Shown: positions 43,544 to 54,548, counted from the first letter of the stretch. The stretch: DNA of 64,000 nucleotides from Molanna angustata (GCA_963576475.1 OY754987.1:3508036-3572035); one strand, 5' to 3'. Notes: generated by a model from the letters alone, not told the origin. Translations and numbers: made by a program.

Positions 43544-46500
43544 ATGGATCACACAAAAAACACAAGCCTCGGACAAACACCGCTACCTGGGGAGCGCCAG
43601 GGCACGTCCGGAGTTAGCGCTGGGCGTAGCAGCATGAGAGCCGCTAATGACATGCTGTCGAACAGGCGGACACATGCCGGGACACCCGAAGAAACAACAG
43701 CCGAAACCCAACACACCCGACCTGCTGAAAGTGCTTTGCCGGCAAGTCAACCGACAATCACCAAAGCGGGAAAACCACGACAACGCATGAAATGGACAGA
43801 TGACATGAACATAAACCTCATGCGTTGCTACTACACTATCACACAAGGAGACACACAAATAATTGGATACAGACAGGAGCTACATACACAATTCACCACA
43901 ATTTATCCAGAACTCTCACACATCACAGAACAGCGACTGGCGGACCAGAAAAGAGTTATAATAAACAACAAAAGAATACAACTATCAATACTTGATCAAA
44001 TAAAACAAGACGCAATCAGAATGAGTAATCAAAATAGAATAAGTACATTAACACAAGACATAACAAATACGCAAATAAACCACAACAATCCACAGGAAAT
44101 ATCAATAATACCACAGCAAAATAACACTGAACAACCAAATATAAACATAACTAACGAATCCACCAATATGAACAATAATACAACAATAAGCCCTAACAAC
44201 AATGACGAGACCAACGGAAGAACAGAACACAACCCAGACACAAAAACACAAATCACAAACACACTAGAACACACAATCGAAATATATAAAGATAGCGACC
44301 CCACAACAAGACCACACCTACCAAAGCTCAAAATCAACAAACAAACCATTAACATGATCAATATTATCAACACAATTCTACATAACATAATTAACACTGA
44401 ATCAACACTCGAAAAATTACATCTATTAGTTTACTGTAGTGCATACACCATTATTACACTAAACAAACAAAATATCAACAATAAAACAGAAAACTCCCAT
44501 AGAACACATAGAAGCACTATACCAGCATGGCAACACAGAATACAAATCAAAATCAACTCATTAAGAAATGAAATAGGCAAAGTAACACAAAAAATTAAAG
44601 ATAATCTAAAAAATCCAATAAAAATACGGGAAATTGAAACGATTAAAGACAAATACAATGAACACAACCTAACTATACTCCTTGATACGCTAACACAAAA
44701 GTTATCAGCACAATCACATAGATTAAAACGCTACAAAAAATGCTATGACAGGAAAACACACAATCTCAATTTTCAAACAAGCCAAAAAAGCTTCTACAAC
44801 AACCTAAAAAACAACAATATAGAAATTACAGACGCACCTAAATTAAATGAAATTGAATCATACTGGGAGAACATTTGGTCTGAAAACAAAAAACACAATG
44901 AAAATGCCACATGGATAACAGAGGAAGAAAATGACAATAACCAATTTCAAAACATGGCCACAATACAAATAAATATAACTGACTTCAAAACTGCTATAAA
45001 GAAGACACACAACTGGAAGACACCAGGCATAGATAATATCCAAAATTACTGGTACAAATATCTCCCTGTAACACATGAAAAATTCTCCGAACTATTACAC
45101 AAATGCGTAACGGAAAACCAAAACCTCCCATCTTTTTTCACTAAAGGTATCACATATCTCAAACCTAAATCAACAGACACAAAAAATCCATCTAAATATC
45201 GTCCAATCACATGTCTACCCACAATATACAAAATTCTTACCTCAATTATAACTACAAAAATAGATCTTTTCCTAACACAAAATAACATATTAACAGAAGA
45301 ACAAAAAGGATGCAGAAAGCAAAGCAGAGGATGCAAAGAACAAATCATCATCGACCGGACAGTGACAAATCAGGCGATAAAGAAGAAAAGGAACATGTAC
45401 TGTGCATACATAGATTACCAAAAAGCCTTTGATAGTGTCCCCCACTCATGGTTAGTAAAAGTTCTAGAAATATACAAAATTGACATAAAACTTGTAGAAT
45501 TTTTAAAACAAATAATGAACACTTGGAACACGACAATATACCTAAAACTAAACAACAAAATGATAAAATCAAAACAAATAAACATTAAAACCGGAATCTT
45601 TCAAGGTGACTCCCTAAGCGCACTATGGTTCTGTATCTCCCTCAACCCACTCTCCAAGATGCTTAACAAAAGCAAACTTGGCTACAAAATCACAACACAC
45701 AACTTAAATACCAATCCTATAAAAATCAACCACCTTTTATACATGGACGATTTAAAACTATATGGCAAAAATAATGACGAACTAAAACAACTAATTTATA
45801 AAACTGAACGCTTTAGTAATGACATAAAAATTAAATTCGGTATTGATAAATGCAACACATGCTCAATAGTAAGAGGTAAACCCAAGGAACACACGGGAAG
45901 CACCTTGAAGGATACGAATGAAATAATACGCGCAATGGACGAAGATGAATTTTATAAATACTTGGGAATTCTCCAGAACCCAAGCATAAAAGATAAAAAG
46001 ATAAAAGAAACCACCAAAAACGAATACCTTAAAAGACTAAATATCCTCCTCAAAACACAACTAAATGGAAAAAATATGACTAAAGCAATAAACACATACG
46101 CAATACCAGTACTAACATATACATTTGGAATAATTAAATGGACCAATACGGAACTCGACGATCTCAACATTAAACTCAGAACAACATCATCAAAACATAG
46201 AATTCACCACGAACATTCAGCAATAGAAAGATTCACACTGCCAAGAGAGGAAGGAGGAAGAGGACTCATAGACATAAAAAATCTACACCATACACAAATA
46301 AATAACTTAAGGCAATACTTCTACACAAAACGAAATAGCCCAATACACAACGAAATCATAAACATAGATCACACTTACTCACCACTTACACTTAACGACA
46401 ACGAACGCAATCTAGAAATAACAACACATGACGCAAAAATTGAAACATGGAAAAATAAAACATTACATGGAATACACCCAAGTCATCTACAACAACAACA

Positions 46501-47233
46501 TATTGATAAAGCCCTTAGTAATAATTGGCTCAAACACTCAGACCTATACGCAGAAACAGAAGGATTTATCATAGCTATTCAGGACAAAATAATAAAAACA
46601 AAAAACTACACGAAACATATTATAAAAGACAATACAATAACAAACGACACATGCAGAAAGTGCAAATTACAAAAAGAAACAATAGAACACATAACAGGTG
46701 GCTGCTCAACTCTTGCACCGACGGAATATACAATAAGACACGATAACATCTGCAAACACATATATTTGGAACTAGCCCACAAACATAAACTTATCGAAAC
46801 ACACCCCAAGTGGTATCAATACACACCCCCAGCTGTAACAGAAAATGATAACTACAAACTATACTGGAATAGAGACATAATCACAGACAGAACAAACCTA
46901 CATAACCGACCAGACATTACATTAATCGACAAAATACATAAACACACATATCTAATAGAAATATCGATACCAAATACAGCAAATCTACAAAAGAAACATT
47001 TAGAAAAAATAGATAAATACATACCTTTAGCAGAACAGATAAAATCACAGTGGAAACAAGAAAAAGTAACAATAGTCCCAATAATATTATCGTCTACAGG
47101 CATCATACCAAAAACTCTCCAAAAAAATATAGACATACTAAAGTTACCCCCATGCGTAATCACCAACATACAAAAAACTGCAATTATCAACACATGTACA
47201 ATAGTCAGAAAATTTCTACAGGTACCACTTTAA
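43544..47233 (+). CDS. Dong/R4-type LINE protein: Myb-like, RT, restriction-like endonuclease
   Basis: 1229 residues without interruption. Residues 78-145 (RMKWTDDMNINLMRCYYTIT) are a Myb-like DNA-binding region typical of R4-clade proteins. 160-240 is Asn/Thr-rich. RT motifs: PGIDNIQ 494-500, KYRPITCLPTIYKIL 551-565, YIDYQKAFDSV 622-632, GIFQGDSLSALWF 684-696 and catalytic YMDDLKLYG 733-741. The C-terminal CX2CX8HX4C is C1037, C1040, H1049, C1054; the restriction-like endonuclease motif is RPD 1122-1124 with E1139. All catalytic motifs are intact. The ORF lacks an APE domain, as expected for this clade. The start ATG is the first in frame. Confidence 0.9.
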   Translation: MDHTKNTSLGQTPLPGERQGTSGVSAGRSSMRAANDMLSNRRTHAGTPEETTAETQHTRPAESALPASQPTITKAGKPRQRMKWTDDMNINLMRCYYTITQGDTQIIGYRQELHTQFTTIYPELSHITEQRLADQKRVIINNKRIQLSILDQIKQDAIRMSNQNRISTLTQDITNTQINHNNPQEISIIPQQNNTEQPNINITNESTNMNNNTTISPNNNDETNGRTEHNPDTKTQITNTLEHTIEIYKDSDPTTRPHLPKLKINKQTINMINIINTILHNIINTESTLEKLHLLVYCSAYTIITLNKQNINNKTENSHRTHRSTIPAWQHRIQIKINSLRNEIGKVTQKIKDNLKNPIKIREIETIKDKYNEHNLTILLDTLTQKLSAQSHRLKRYKKCYDRKTHNLNFQTSQKSFYNNLKNNNIEITDAPKLNEIESYWENIWSENKKHNENATWITEEENDNNQFQNMATIQINITDFKTAIKKTHNWKTPGIDNIQNYWYKYLPVTHEKFSELLHKCVTENQNLPSFFTKGITYLKPKSTDTKNPSKYRPITCLPTIYKILTSIITTKIDLFLTQNNILTEEQKGCRKQSRGCKEQIIIDRTVTNQAIKKKRNMYCAYIDYQKAFDSVPHSWLVKVLEIYKIDIKLVEFLKQIMNTWNTTIYLKLNNKMIKSKQINIKTGIFQGDSLSALWFCISLNPLSKMLNKSKLGYKITTHNLNTNPIKINHLLYMDDLKLYGKNNDELKQLIYKTERFSNDIKIKFGIDKCNTCSIVRGKPKEHTGSTLKDTNEIIRAMDEDEFYKYLGILQNPSIKDKKIKETTKNEYLKRLNILLKTQLNGKNMTKAINTYAIPVLTYTFGIIKWTNTELDDLNIKLRTTSSKHRIHHEHSAIERFTLPREEGGRGLIDIKNLHHTQINNLRQYFYTKRNSPIHNEIINIDHTYSPLTLNDNERNLEITTHDAKIETWKNKTLHGIHPSHLQQQHIDKALSNNWLKHSDLYAETEGFIIAIQDKIIKTKNYTKHIIKDNTITNDTCRKCKLQKETIEHITGGCSTLAPTEYTIRHDNICKHIYLELAHKHKLIETHPKWYQYTPPAVTENDNYKLYWNRDIITDRTNLHNRPDITLIDKIHKHTYLIEISIPNTANLQKKHLEKIDKYIPLAEQIKSQWKQEKVTIVPIILSSTGIIPKTLQKNIDILKLPPCVITNIQKTAIINTCTIVRKFLQVPL

Positions 47234-47642
47234 ACAACTACACACATTATCACACAACCACACAAACACATAGCCTCACAACTTGAGTACGCTCCGTTGT
47301 GAAGGAAACTACCGAACCATAACCGAGATCAATCTCCAATAATAATAATAATATAATAATAATTATAATTAATAGTTTATGATGTGTTTTTGTTTATTAT
47401 TTTTTTTATTGCTTTCTTATTTTCGATTTTTTGTATGGTAGATATCTGGTGATTTTACATCATTTCTAGATTTTTAGTTATTATGCTTTTTGACTTTGTT
47501 TTGTGAATCTATTATTATTATAATTGTTATTTTAGTGTGTTAATTTTTAGTTAATTGTTATTTTGTATCTCATCGTTTTCATCATTTTTTTAAATACTTT
47601 TGTTGTAACTACTGTACATATTTTTATTGTAAAAGGCTTCTA

Positions 47643-47851
<209 letters not shown>

Positions 47852-47855
<4 letters not shown>

Positions 47856-47973
47856 ATCGTATAGAGTTCTATGACATCTAAAGATATTATAGAACTCCAT
47901 ATAATAATTATATCCATGATCTGGGTAATCACGAGGGTTTTGATTTCGACGACTGAACCAGACTTGCCCCCCT
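47852..47973 (-). repeat. Palindrome family C, right arm and centre
   Basis: It contains the symmetry centre (AGTTCTATGACATCT-AA-AGATATTATAGAACT), then CCATGATCTGGGTAATCACG, AGGGTTTTGATTTCGACGAC and CAGACTTGCCCCCC, i.e. the inverse of 43339-43420. Confidence 0.82.
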
Positions 47974-48058
47974 GATGTTTTCTGCAAACATAATAATATT
48001 ATATAACATATTATGTTATCTACTATAATCCAAATGGTTTAATGTAGGTTTTTTTTGT

Positions 48059-48250
48059 ACACTTTCGGATGGCCTAGTCTTCACACCATTTTTTAAACAT
48101 AACCTATAAAAGTTTGGTAAAAATACCAATTTAGTTATTTATTTTAATATTTTAGTTACTTTTTTTTAAACAAACCTAACCAAACTATTTTTACCATATT
48201 TTTGTAGGTTAGGTTAACAAAAATGGTGTAAAGATTAGGTTATCCTACAC
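48059..48250. mobile_element. Small MITE with CCTARTCTTYACACC termini
   Basis: The left GGCCTAGTCTTCACACCATT, then AACATAACCTATAAAAGT, is inverted at the right as ACCTACAAAAA / AACACCATTTTTG-type text (plus strand GTTAGGTTAACAAAAATGGT, GTAAAGATTAGG). Near-complete dyad over about 180 bp, non-coding. Confidence 0.7.
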
Positions 48251-48856
48251 TTTCATCCATAGAGGTAACTTGAAGAAGTTGTCTAGAAGAAGTTGTTACT
48301 AGGAAATAAGTCCGCCATTTGTACTGGCAAATAAGTTATGTACAATGTGCTAAATAAATAAATAAATTTTGATAAATTAGAAGTTTTTTATTGTTTTTTT
48401 TTCCAAAAGTGCATAATAACGTGCCTAATGCATTATGACAATATGTTTCAACTAAAAACATTCATTTTCACCCTTCACTACTATGGAATAGTGGAAAGTC
48501 ATGATTTCAGAATTTTCAAGAGTATTTTTTTTGCATCAATTTCTCAATGGGTATCATGTAGAGGGTGCATACTTTGAGTTTCGTTGTGATGTTTTTGTTT
48601 GTACCTATGCCATATCCTGTATGCCGTACACAAATATGAAAATTTGTGTCCTCTGTACAAATTAAACTAAAAGGCCGATGAACTTAATATTGACACCATA
48701 TGTGTGAAGTACATTAACTTAGAGCTGATTAGTGTTCAATAGAAAACGGTTCATTTTTTCTCAATGTTTCTCTATGATTTCATTTGTTAAAACTGAAAAA
48801 ATGTTCTCACGACCTGGAAATTTGAGGTATTTTAATTTTGTTAAAATATTTAAATA

Positions 48857-48930
48857 AAAATATCATTCGACTCCGACAGGGAAAAATCCAATGTTTGCGT
48901 ACATGCAATTAAAAAAAAATATTCGATCTA
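48857..48930. repeat. MITE family A, terminal fragment
   Basis: AAATATCATTCGACTCCGAC, AGGGAAAAATCCAATGTTTG and CGTACATGCAATTAAAAAA match the outer end of family A only. Confidence 0.7.
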
Positions 48931-49254
48931 CATTATAATATTGTTGTGTGAATTCTATATACGAATCGACAAGAATGCTCAGATTCGCTATAAATTAATA
49001 AACATTATTTGAAATAAATGTATCAGTAGATATCTCCTAAAGAATATACCCGTCCTCGTTATGAGATTTTACAACAACTTAGATATAATGACACACCTTT
49101 GTATGAATTGGAATCCACAAATTATATCTAATATCATTTTAATAGTATGTTTTATTACGTTCATATAATGTTATAGCTACATACTTGAGTAGCTCGTTGT
49201 ATTATTAAGCATTAAAGTAAAAATTGTAGTTTCACTTTTATTGCTGTTTGTTAC

Positions 49255-49945
49255 TAGCAAGAGTCTTAATGTCATTTTTACTCCTCACTAACTCAAGGGG
49301 ATCTAGTAATGAATTCGCAATTTTAAGGTTATTTTTTTCTACAGATTGTCAAATAATATCATGCTGAGAAAGTTTCATCACAATATAATACGGGCGTCCT
49401 GGGTTCGATTCCCAGCAGAGGAGAAATTTATTTAAATTCATTTCTCACGCAAATATTGCTTCTCTGGGCTGGAAACACGGGTTAGTTGGAAGAAATTGCC
49501 ATACGGCAATAAACTCGCCACTTGCGCAGGGTGCAAGGAAGTTTTCATTATTATTATAATATGTAAGTGCTATGTAGGTACTATGTATGTCGTGTTTATT
49601 CTACTTTATCCATTATAAAATAAAGTACACATTCGATTCTTTTCAAATTTTGTAAATTTTGAAGGATATCTAATTAGTTTTCCTATTTTTTTAACTTTCA
49701 AATATTACAAAGTGACCCCAAGGTCTGAAAACTTAAAATTTCAAATTTTTATTTTTCTTTCATAAAATGGATTTGAAGAATTATCAAGTATTCATAATAA
49801 AATAATTAAACAAACTCATTTGATAAAAATGCTATAAAATTTCCATAAAAAAATTAAATACTTTTTTGAAGTGAGTTGGTAGTAAAGTGTATAGCATTGG
49901 CCACAACCCACTAGTTTTTAATAGGAAAATGAACTCATGTTAAGC
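49255..49945 (+). repeat. Interspersed family F, copy 2, interrupted by SINE G
   Basis: It shares with 20.87-21.40 kb the words TTTTTACTCCTCACTAACTC, GAATTCGCAATTTTAAGG, ATATCATGCTGAGAAAGTTT, then after the SINE GTCGTGTTTATTCTACTTTA, TTTTGAAGGATATCTAATTA and GGCCACAACCCACTAG. Confidence 0.7.
49390..49562 (+). mobile_element. SINE family G with tRNA B box
   Basis: The B box GGTTCGATTCC (49402-49412) in a CTGGGTTCGATTCCCAG T-arm-like stem is followed by the body GAGGAGAAATTTATTTAAAT, TTCTCACGCAAATATTGCTT, CTCTGGGCTGGAAACACGGG and the conserved tail GGAAGAAATTGCCATACGGC, ending ATTATTATTATAAT. The A box is missing. Inserted in family F. Confidence 0.75.
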
Positions 49946-50039
49946 ACAAGTACGACTAAAATGAATGAACTACATACTTACAGCAACGAGGAAAGAAAGA
50001 TGAGAATAATTGTTTAGGAATTATTAAAGCCATTTCCTT

Positions 50040-50155
50040 TAGTTCGTTTACATTTTTATTTATAATTTTCTTATTAGACCTGTGGTTATTTATTTATTTA
50101 CAATAGTTTATATACGTTAATTAAATATTTTCAATTCACTAACAATTAGATATTG
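50040..50155 (+). repeat. Family I copy: paralogous empty site of the LTR element
   Basis: GACCTGTGGTTATTTATTTA, TATACGTTAATTAAATATTT and TCAATTCACTAACAA match the two flanks of the LTR element at 26761-26794 and 35553-35590 joined together, without an insertion. Confidence 0.6.
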
Positions 50156-50329
50156 TGTTTGTCTAACTCACTTTGTATTTTCAATAAAAAACTAAAGAAG
50201 GAATATTTATCCCTAAACACCTTATCCCGATTTCCTCTCCTTGTCCTTACCCTATCCTTTTTGTTTTTGCTATTTTCTTTTGCTCTTATTCTTTTGTTGT
50301 TATACATACACACTTTTGTCATACTTTGT

Positions 50330-50396
50330 AATCTGATCTGTTGGAAGAAATCGCCTGATGGCAATAAGTCCGTCAGTGTGCAATATTTTGCAACGT
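50330..50396 (+). repeat. SINE/LINE conserved 3' tail
   Basis: ATCTGTTGGAAGAAATCGCC and TGATGGCAATAAGTCCGTC carry the shared tail hairpin (CGCC-TGAT-GGCA-like, diverged). Confidence 0.6.
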
Positions 50397-50414
50397 TCAA
50401 CAATTATGCTTTCT

Positions 50415-50690
50415 TATTGAGTTCCCTTATGAATGCAATTTTGAAAGATCTAAATATATTAATAATGATCGTTTGAAATTAGCTGACAAATACCATCGCC
50501 ATTTATGAAGTATTGAAGAAATCTTTTTGTAGCGCCTTCTATTGAGAAATTGTTTTTATTGTAAAGAATGAAAGCAACAGTCCTTATATATGAGTTGACA
50601 ATGTTCTCTCACAGAGGTCACCGTTTGCGTAGGTTTACCTATATGTAATTTTTAAAAAATATGCGATTTTCAAATATGGTTCAAACACTC
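50415..50690. repeat. MITE family A interior fragment
   Basis: TTGAGTTCCCTTATGAATGC, CGCCATTTATGAAGTATTGA, GCGCCTTCTATTGAGAAATT and AATGAAAGCAACAGTCCTTA match the spacer region of the copies at 23.9-24.1 and 52.6-53.1 kb. Confidence 0.55.
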
Positions 50691-51139
50691 AATATTTCAC
50701 CCATGTTAATCAACTGTCTGATTCCGGAATGAAATAAAATAAATAAAAAATATAGTAAAATATTATTTCGTTATTTCGTGAAATGCTTAGAAATATCACA
50801 ATACATCTATCTTTGTGATCGACCCCGTGACATGTACTGGTATATACAGAATAGAATATAATATATGAAAGTTCCATTAGTACCTAATACAGTTACATGA
50901 AAGCATTCCGGTCAGGACCGACTAATAAGGTTAGGTCAACTGGCACTTCCTTACATCCAGACTAGACGATAAAATTAATTTGAACCTAATTAGTGGGTAG
51001 ATTTCTACTTACATAATATATACGTAGTGCCTTCATATCTATATATGTTATATCAATATTATACTTGTTATATACTCTTGCGATAAGTATGTACATTGTA
51101 CATTGAGATTATCCACGTCATCAGTCATCAAACATATTT

Positions 51140-51431
51140 TATGACAGTAAACAGTATGAAGATGTTTAGGTGGATGTGAGGCGTCACAAGGACAGATAAA
51201 ATTCGTAATGAATATGTGCAGGGAAGCCTGGGCATATCTCCGATAAGCTGATGGAAAGTAGGCTGTGGTGGTTCGAACATATTCCGAAGAAAACCGCCAG
51301 ACAACTTATGTGACACTGCACTGGACTATCGAGTTCCCGGCAAAGGACCAAAAGAGCGTCCCAAAAGACGATGGAAGAACTTGGTGGTGGAGGATTTGCG
51401 GGCTGGTGATGTCTCCGAGGATGATGTTCAG
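51140..51431 (+). pseudogene. RTE-like LINE C-terminal fragment
   Basis: The reading through stops gives TVNSMKMFRWM-stop-GVTRTD, KIRNEYVQGSLGISPIS and later KERPKRRWKNLVVEDLRAGD, the C-terminal region of another insect LINE family. Frameshifted and stop-containing. It ends where MITE B begins. Confidence 0.6.
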
Positions 51432-51750
51432 CCCCCCTAGACAACGTGTCATTTAGCTCGAGAAAATCTCTTATGTTTTTTTTTATTCAATTCTTTTTTT
51501 TATTTTCCTGTTTAGATGTTTTCGTATATAATTATATTTTATTTTATTTTTGTATTATTATCTATATATGTATCTAAATATATATTTTGTGATCGTCCAA
51601 GGCATTGCTAAACACCAGATGCTCTGTGGGTGTCCACGGGTGTACAGCTGAGCAATAGCCTATTTTTTTAAAATAATTCAAAACATGTATAATTGTTTAT
51701 TTTTTTTCATATATATGCACACAAATAGATTTTAATACTTCTCCATTTAT

Positions 51751-51790
51751 AATAATGATGAAGACCATATAGATGGTCTTCATCATTATT
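51751..51790. repeat. 18-bp perfect hairpin
   Basis: AATAATGATGAAGACCAT (51751-51768) and ATGGTCTTCATCATTATT (51773-51790) pair exactly around ATAG. It lies directly upstream of the hammerhead-like relic. Confidence 0.9.
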
Positions 51791-51795
51791 GTTCA

Positions 51796-51837
51796 CCATT
51801 CTGACGATGCTCAACATAGAGCGATACCGGTGAATGG
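51796..51837 (+). ncRNA. Degenerate hammerhead-like motif
   Basis: Stem I is CCATT 51796-51800 with AATGG 51833-51837; core CTGACGA 51801-51807 plus one extra T; stem II GCTC/GAGC 51809-51822. GATA stands where GAAA is required, stem III ACC/GGT has no loop, and G replaces the H17 cleavage base. The layout is hammerhead-like but the two changes should abolish cleavage as a monomer. Confidence 0.4.
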
Positions 51838-52576
51838 GAGTCGCGTTTGCGAAAAATTTGAGTAGAACGTATAATTAAATATATATTTTTTTCATAATTT
51901 TAGTTCATATAATATATGCAAAAAAAATATTATTTATTTTATTTTATTATTAAAAGAAATAAGAAAAGATAGCTCAATGTATGGAAGTGACAGTTGTCAC
52001 GTGACTGGCATTAGTTATCTTTTCTTGTTTCTTTTCTTGAGATAAATGACACGTTGTCGAGGAGGGCAGGATGGAAAGAATGAAGGAGCGCTAAGGAGGA
52101 GACAGAGTATAATATAGTGATTTTTTCAAACAATTTTTTATTTCAATATTTTCCGTTGACAATCTCACTTTGTATATAAGCGCAGTTAAGTTACCGGATA
52201 AACGCGAAGTTCTTCAAGTTTTTAATTAAAATTTTCATCGTTCGATACCGCCATCTTAAAGTTTCACAATTCCACAATACTCGAGTAAACGACAGTTAAC
52301 TTAGAACTACTTGCAATCTTCGATATCCACGGTTGCATCTCATCTTATCTTCACTTCTCCACCTATAACTTCTTCATTCCTTGGAATCCGCCGGTTTAAA
52401 GTTGGATATTGCATTATGCAAAGTGTTTGAAGTAAAAAACATTCAAACGGGAACTGTTAAATGAATCCATTGAAGAATCATAATATTAAATTATAAAGAA
52501 GAGTTGAAAAGAATAGATATGGTTTTAATACAGTGTTGGATACGGCACAATTATCAATTTAAATAGTCAATAGTTG

Positions 52577-53435
52577 TCATGTACAATGACTATTGCTTTC
52601 ATTGTATACAAAAAAAAATTTCTCAATAGATGGCATTACAAACAGGATTCTTCATTACTTCATAGATGGCAGCGTATTATCAAAAGATCTGTCTCTCATT
52701 ATTAAAGCATAATATAGAAGTTGGAATATTTATTGTAGGAGAACCGGGAAATCAAGGCACCTACAGGTCTTACGACCTGTCATCGGCTGGTTTACGTGAT
52801 CACTTTATGCGCTTGTGCAACGTTCACGTTCAACAAAAATTCCTTATTTCGCTTGAAAATAAGGAATTTTTACTACAGCCATCTATGGGTGAAATTATGA
52901 ACAACAATTTTATTATTATTATTTTTTTATTTATTTTGTTGTAACGCCATCTATTGAGAGAATTGGTTTTTTGTAAATAATGAAAGCTACAATTCTTATA
53001 TCTGAGGTGACAATGCATTTTTCGCATAGAAGTCACCCCTGAATTGCGCCAGAATTATAAGGTCATTTTTGTCTTATTTACCTACTTGTACCAATGTGTA
53101 AGTAACCCATAGATGGCTGTAGTAAAAATTCCTTATTTTCAAGCGAAAAGAATTTCAGTATTACAATATATAGAACTTTCAAAATTGAATTGATAGGGAT
53201 CTCATTAAAAAGGCATAATTGGTGAACGTTGCGCAAGCGCATAAAGTGATCACGTAAACCAGCCGATGACAGGTCGTTAGCCCTGTAGGTGCCTTGATTT
53301 CCCGGTTCTCCTACAATAAATATTCCAACTTCGTCTCTATTGAGATAATTAAAAATCTGTTAAAAAATATCTTTGACTCCCGACAGGGAAAAAAATCCAA
53401 TGTTTGCGCATATGCAATGATAAAAATATTCGATA
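52577..53435. mobile_element. MITE family A, longest copy
   Basis: The left arm has GTTGGAATATTTATTGTAGG, AGAACCGGGAAATCAAGGCA and GGTTTACGTGATCACTTTAT; the right arm from 53225 is inverted (GCGCATAAAGTGATCACGTA), ending at TCTTTGACTCCCGACAGGG and TTTGCGCATATGCAATGA. The spacer has its own inverted word pair around CCTTATTT...AAATAAGG (52847-52868) and a second inverted relative near 53120-53145. Sequence 52577-52711 is an interior-type fragment attached to the left. Confidence 0.78.
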
Positions 53436-53574
53436 ATATAGAACTTTCAAAAAATGGATTTTTTATAGAAAAATAATTTATTTATTTATTATTGACAATA
53501 AAATGAGGAAATCACAAATACAATTACATACTAGAACTATAAGTTAAGTGCGTGTGTACATATATGTGTGTGTA

Positions 53575-53705
53575 TGTGTATTATGTATTGATAAGGATAC
53601 GATGAAAACCTCACTAGAAAGACCTGTGCCGAGGTGTTCATTTGAACAGTTGTGCGACATAGATAGAACATTATGTATATATTATAGTTCTTGAATTAAA
53701 TTAAA
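53575..53705 (-). repeat. LINE/repeat tail with GAGGTGTTC hairpin, minus strand
   Basis: It is the inverse of 59560-59690: minus-strand words TGTCGCACAACTGTTCAAAT, GAACACCTCGGCACAGG and AGTGAGGTTTTCATCG. The GAACACCTC/GAGGT(G/T)TTC inverted pair forms a hairpin near the 3' end. Confidence 0.65.
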
Positions 53706-53854
53706 CATAAAATTTAAACATAAAATTCACAAAATAAATGTTTCTGAGTCACGCCAAGTCTAATTCTTAGACTTGTCGGCGTGTTCTCAAGACAATATCT
53801 ATGTATACTTTAATAATAAGAAAAAACATTACATTACAAAGATTACTTTGTCGA

Positions 53855-54062
53855 CCTTCTTGGCTCAGTTGGTTAGGTATCTGACTGCTGATCCAAGAGT
53901 CCCGGGTTCGATTCCCGGTGGAGACACAGTTTTTAATTTTGTTTTCAGTCTGGATCTGTGAGACGATTAACATCGTAAGTGTCTAGAATGTGGCAACTTG
54001 TAATTGGGTGCATGTTAAATTAATATTTGACATAGTACCTGTTAGTTGCCCGAGAAGCTACA
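53855..54062 (+). mobile_element. SINE family E, full copy with tRNA-like head
   Basis: A box TGGCTCAGTTGG (53861-53872) and B box GGTTCGATTCC (53905-53915) give an RNA polymerase III promoter. The anticodon region CTGACTGCTGATCC suggests a tRNA-Ser(GCT)-like or other head, too diverged to name. The body contains TTCAGTCTGGATCTGTGAG, ATGTGGCAACTTG and GTACCTGTTAG, reaching GCCCGAGAAGCTACA. Its A-rich tail follows only after a 289-bp insertion. Confidence 0.75.
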
Positions 54063-54351
54063 GATGGAGTTCGCGTACTACTTCCACGCCAGAGGACGCT
54101 AAAGGACTCTTTGGTCCTGTTCATCCCCGACGCAGCCGCAACGTCAGACAACCAACACAAATATCCTCCTATCAGCGATTACAACCACTACCCCCGAGAG
54201 TCCAACCTCAAACGTGGGGCCACCGCTCGGATCAGTAAAAGGGGCAAGCCCCTGGGGCAACCGACCGATCATCAATGACCAAGACAAAAACGAATGATGA
54301 GTTCGGGATATGAGTCCATGATTCTACCCCACTCGTTCTGGATTCCGTATC
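54063..54351 (+). mobile_element. GC-rich insertion within SINE E, flanked by 15-bp direct repeats
   Basis: GCCCGAGAAGCTACA is present at 54048-54062 and again at 54352-54366, where the SINE tail TAAAATAAAATAA resumes. The 289-bp insert is much less AT-rich, begins GATGGAGTTCGCGTACTAC and contains the word GGGGCAAGCCCCTGGGGC. It has no poly(A). It may be a retroposed RNA fragment or another SINE; identity unknown. Confidence 0.55.
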
Positions 54352-54384
54352 GCCCGAGAAGCTACATAAAATAAAATAAGGGAA

Positions 54385-54548
54385 CTTAAAAACATTGCGC
54401 AAGCGAATAAAGTGATCACGCAAACCAGCCGATAACAGGTCGTAAGCTCTATAGATGCCTTGAGTTCCTGGTTCTCCTATAATATTCCAACTTCGTCTCT
54501 ATTGAGATGTTAAAATTTTTGTCAAAAATATCTTTCATGTTACTCAAG
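54385..54548. repeat. MITE family A, half copy
   Basis: GCGAATAAAGTGATCACGCA, CCAGCCGATAACAGGTCGTA, CTTGAGTTCCTGGTTCTCCT and CGTCTCTATTGAGATGTTA represent the right arm only. Confidence 0.7.

Larger units (their letters stand above)
51432..52066. mobile_element. MITE family B, long copy
   Basis: Ends CCCCCCTAGACAACGTGTCA (left) and TGACACGTTGTCGAGGAGGG (right). Subterminal palindrome words GTATGGAAGTGACAGTTGTC and ACGTGACTGGC appear at 51.98 kb, as in the short copy at 6.0 kb, but only one arm remains. The 635-bp interior holds a hairpin and a hammerhead-like relic (51751-51837). Confidence 0.7.

Noticed and set aside
44029..44397. Minus-strand ORFs antisense to the Dong-like protein (several of 70-120 aa)
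   Set aside because: Shadow frames of the 1229-aa ORF; hydrophobic Val/Leu/Cys-rich composition results from complementing Asn/Lys/Thr codons.
48030..48250. Telomere-like TTAGG words (GGTTAGGTTAAC) as an interstitial telomere
   Set aside because: Only single units, better explained as the arms of a small inverted-repeat MITE.
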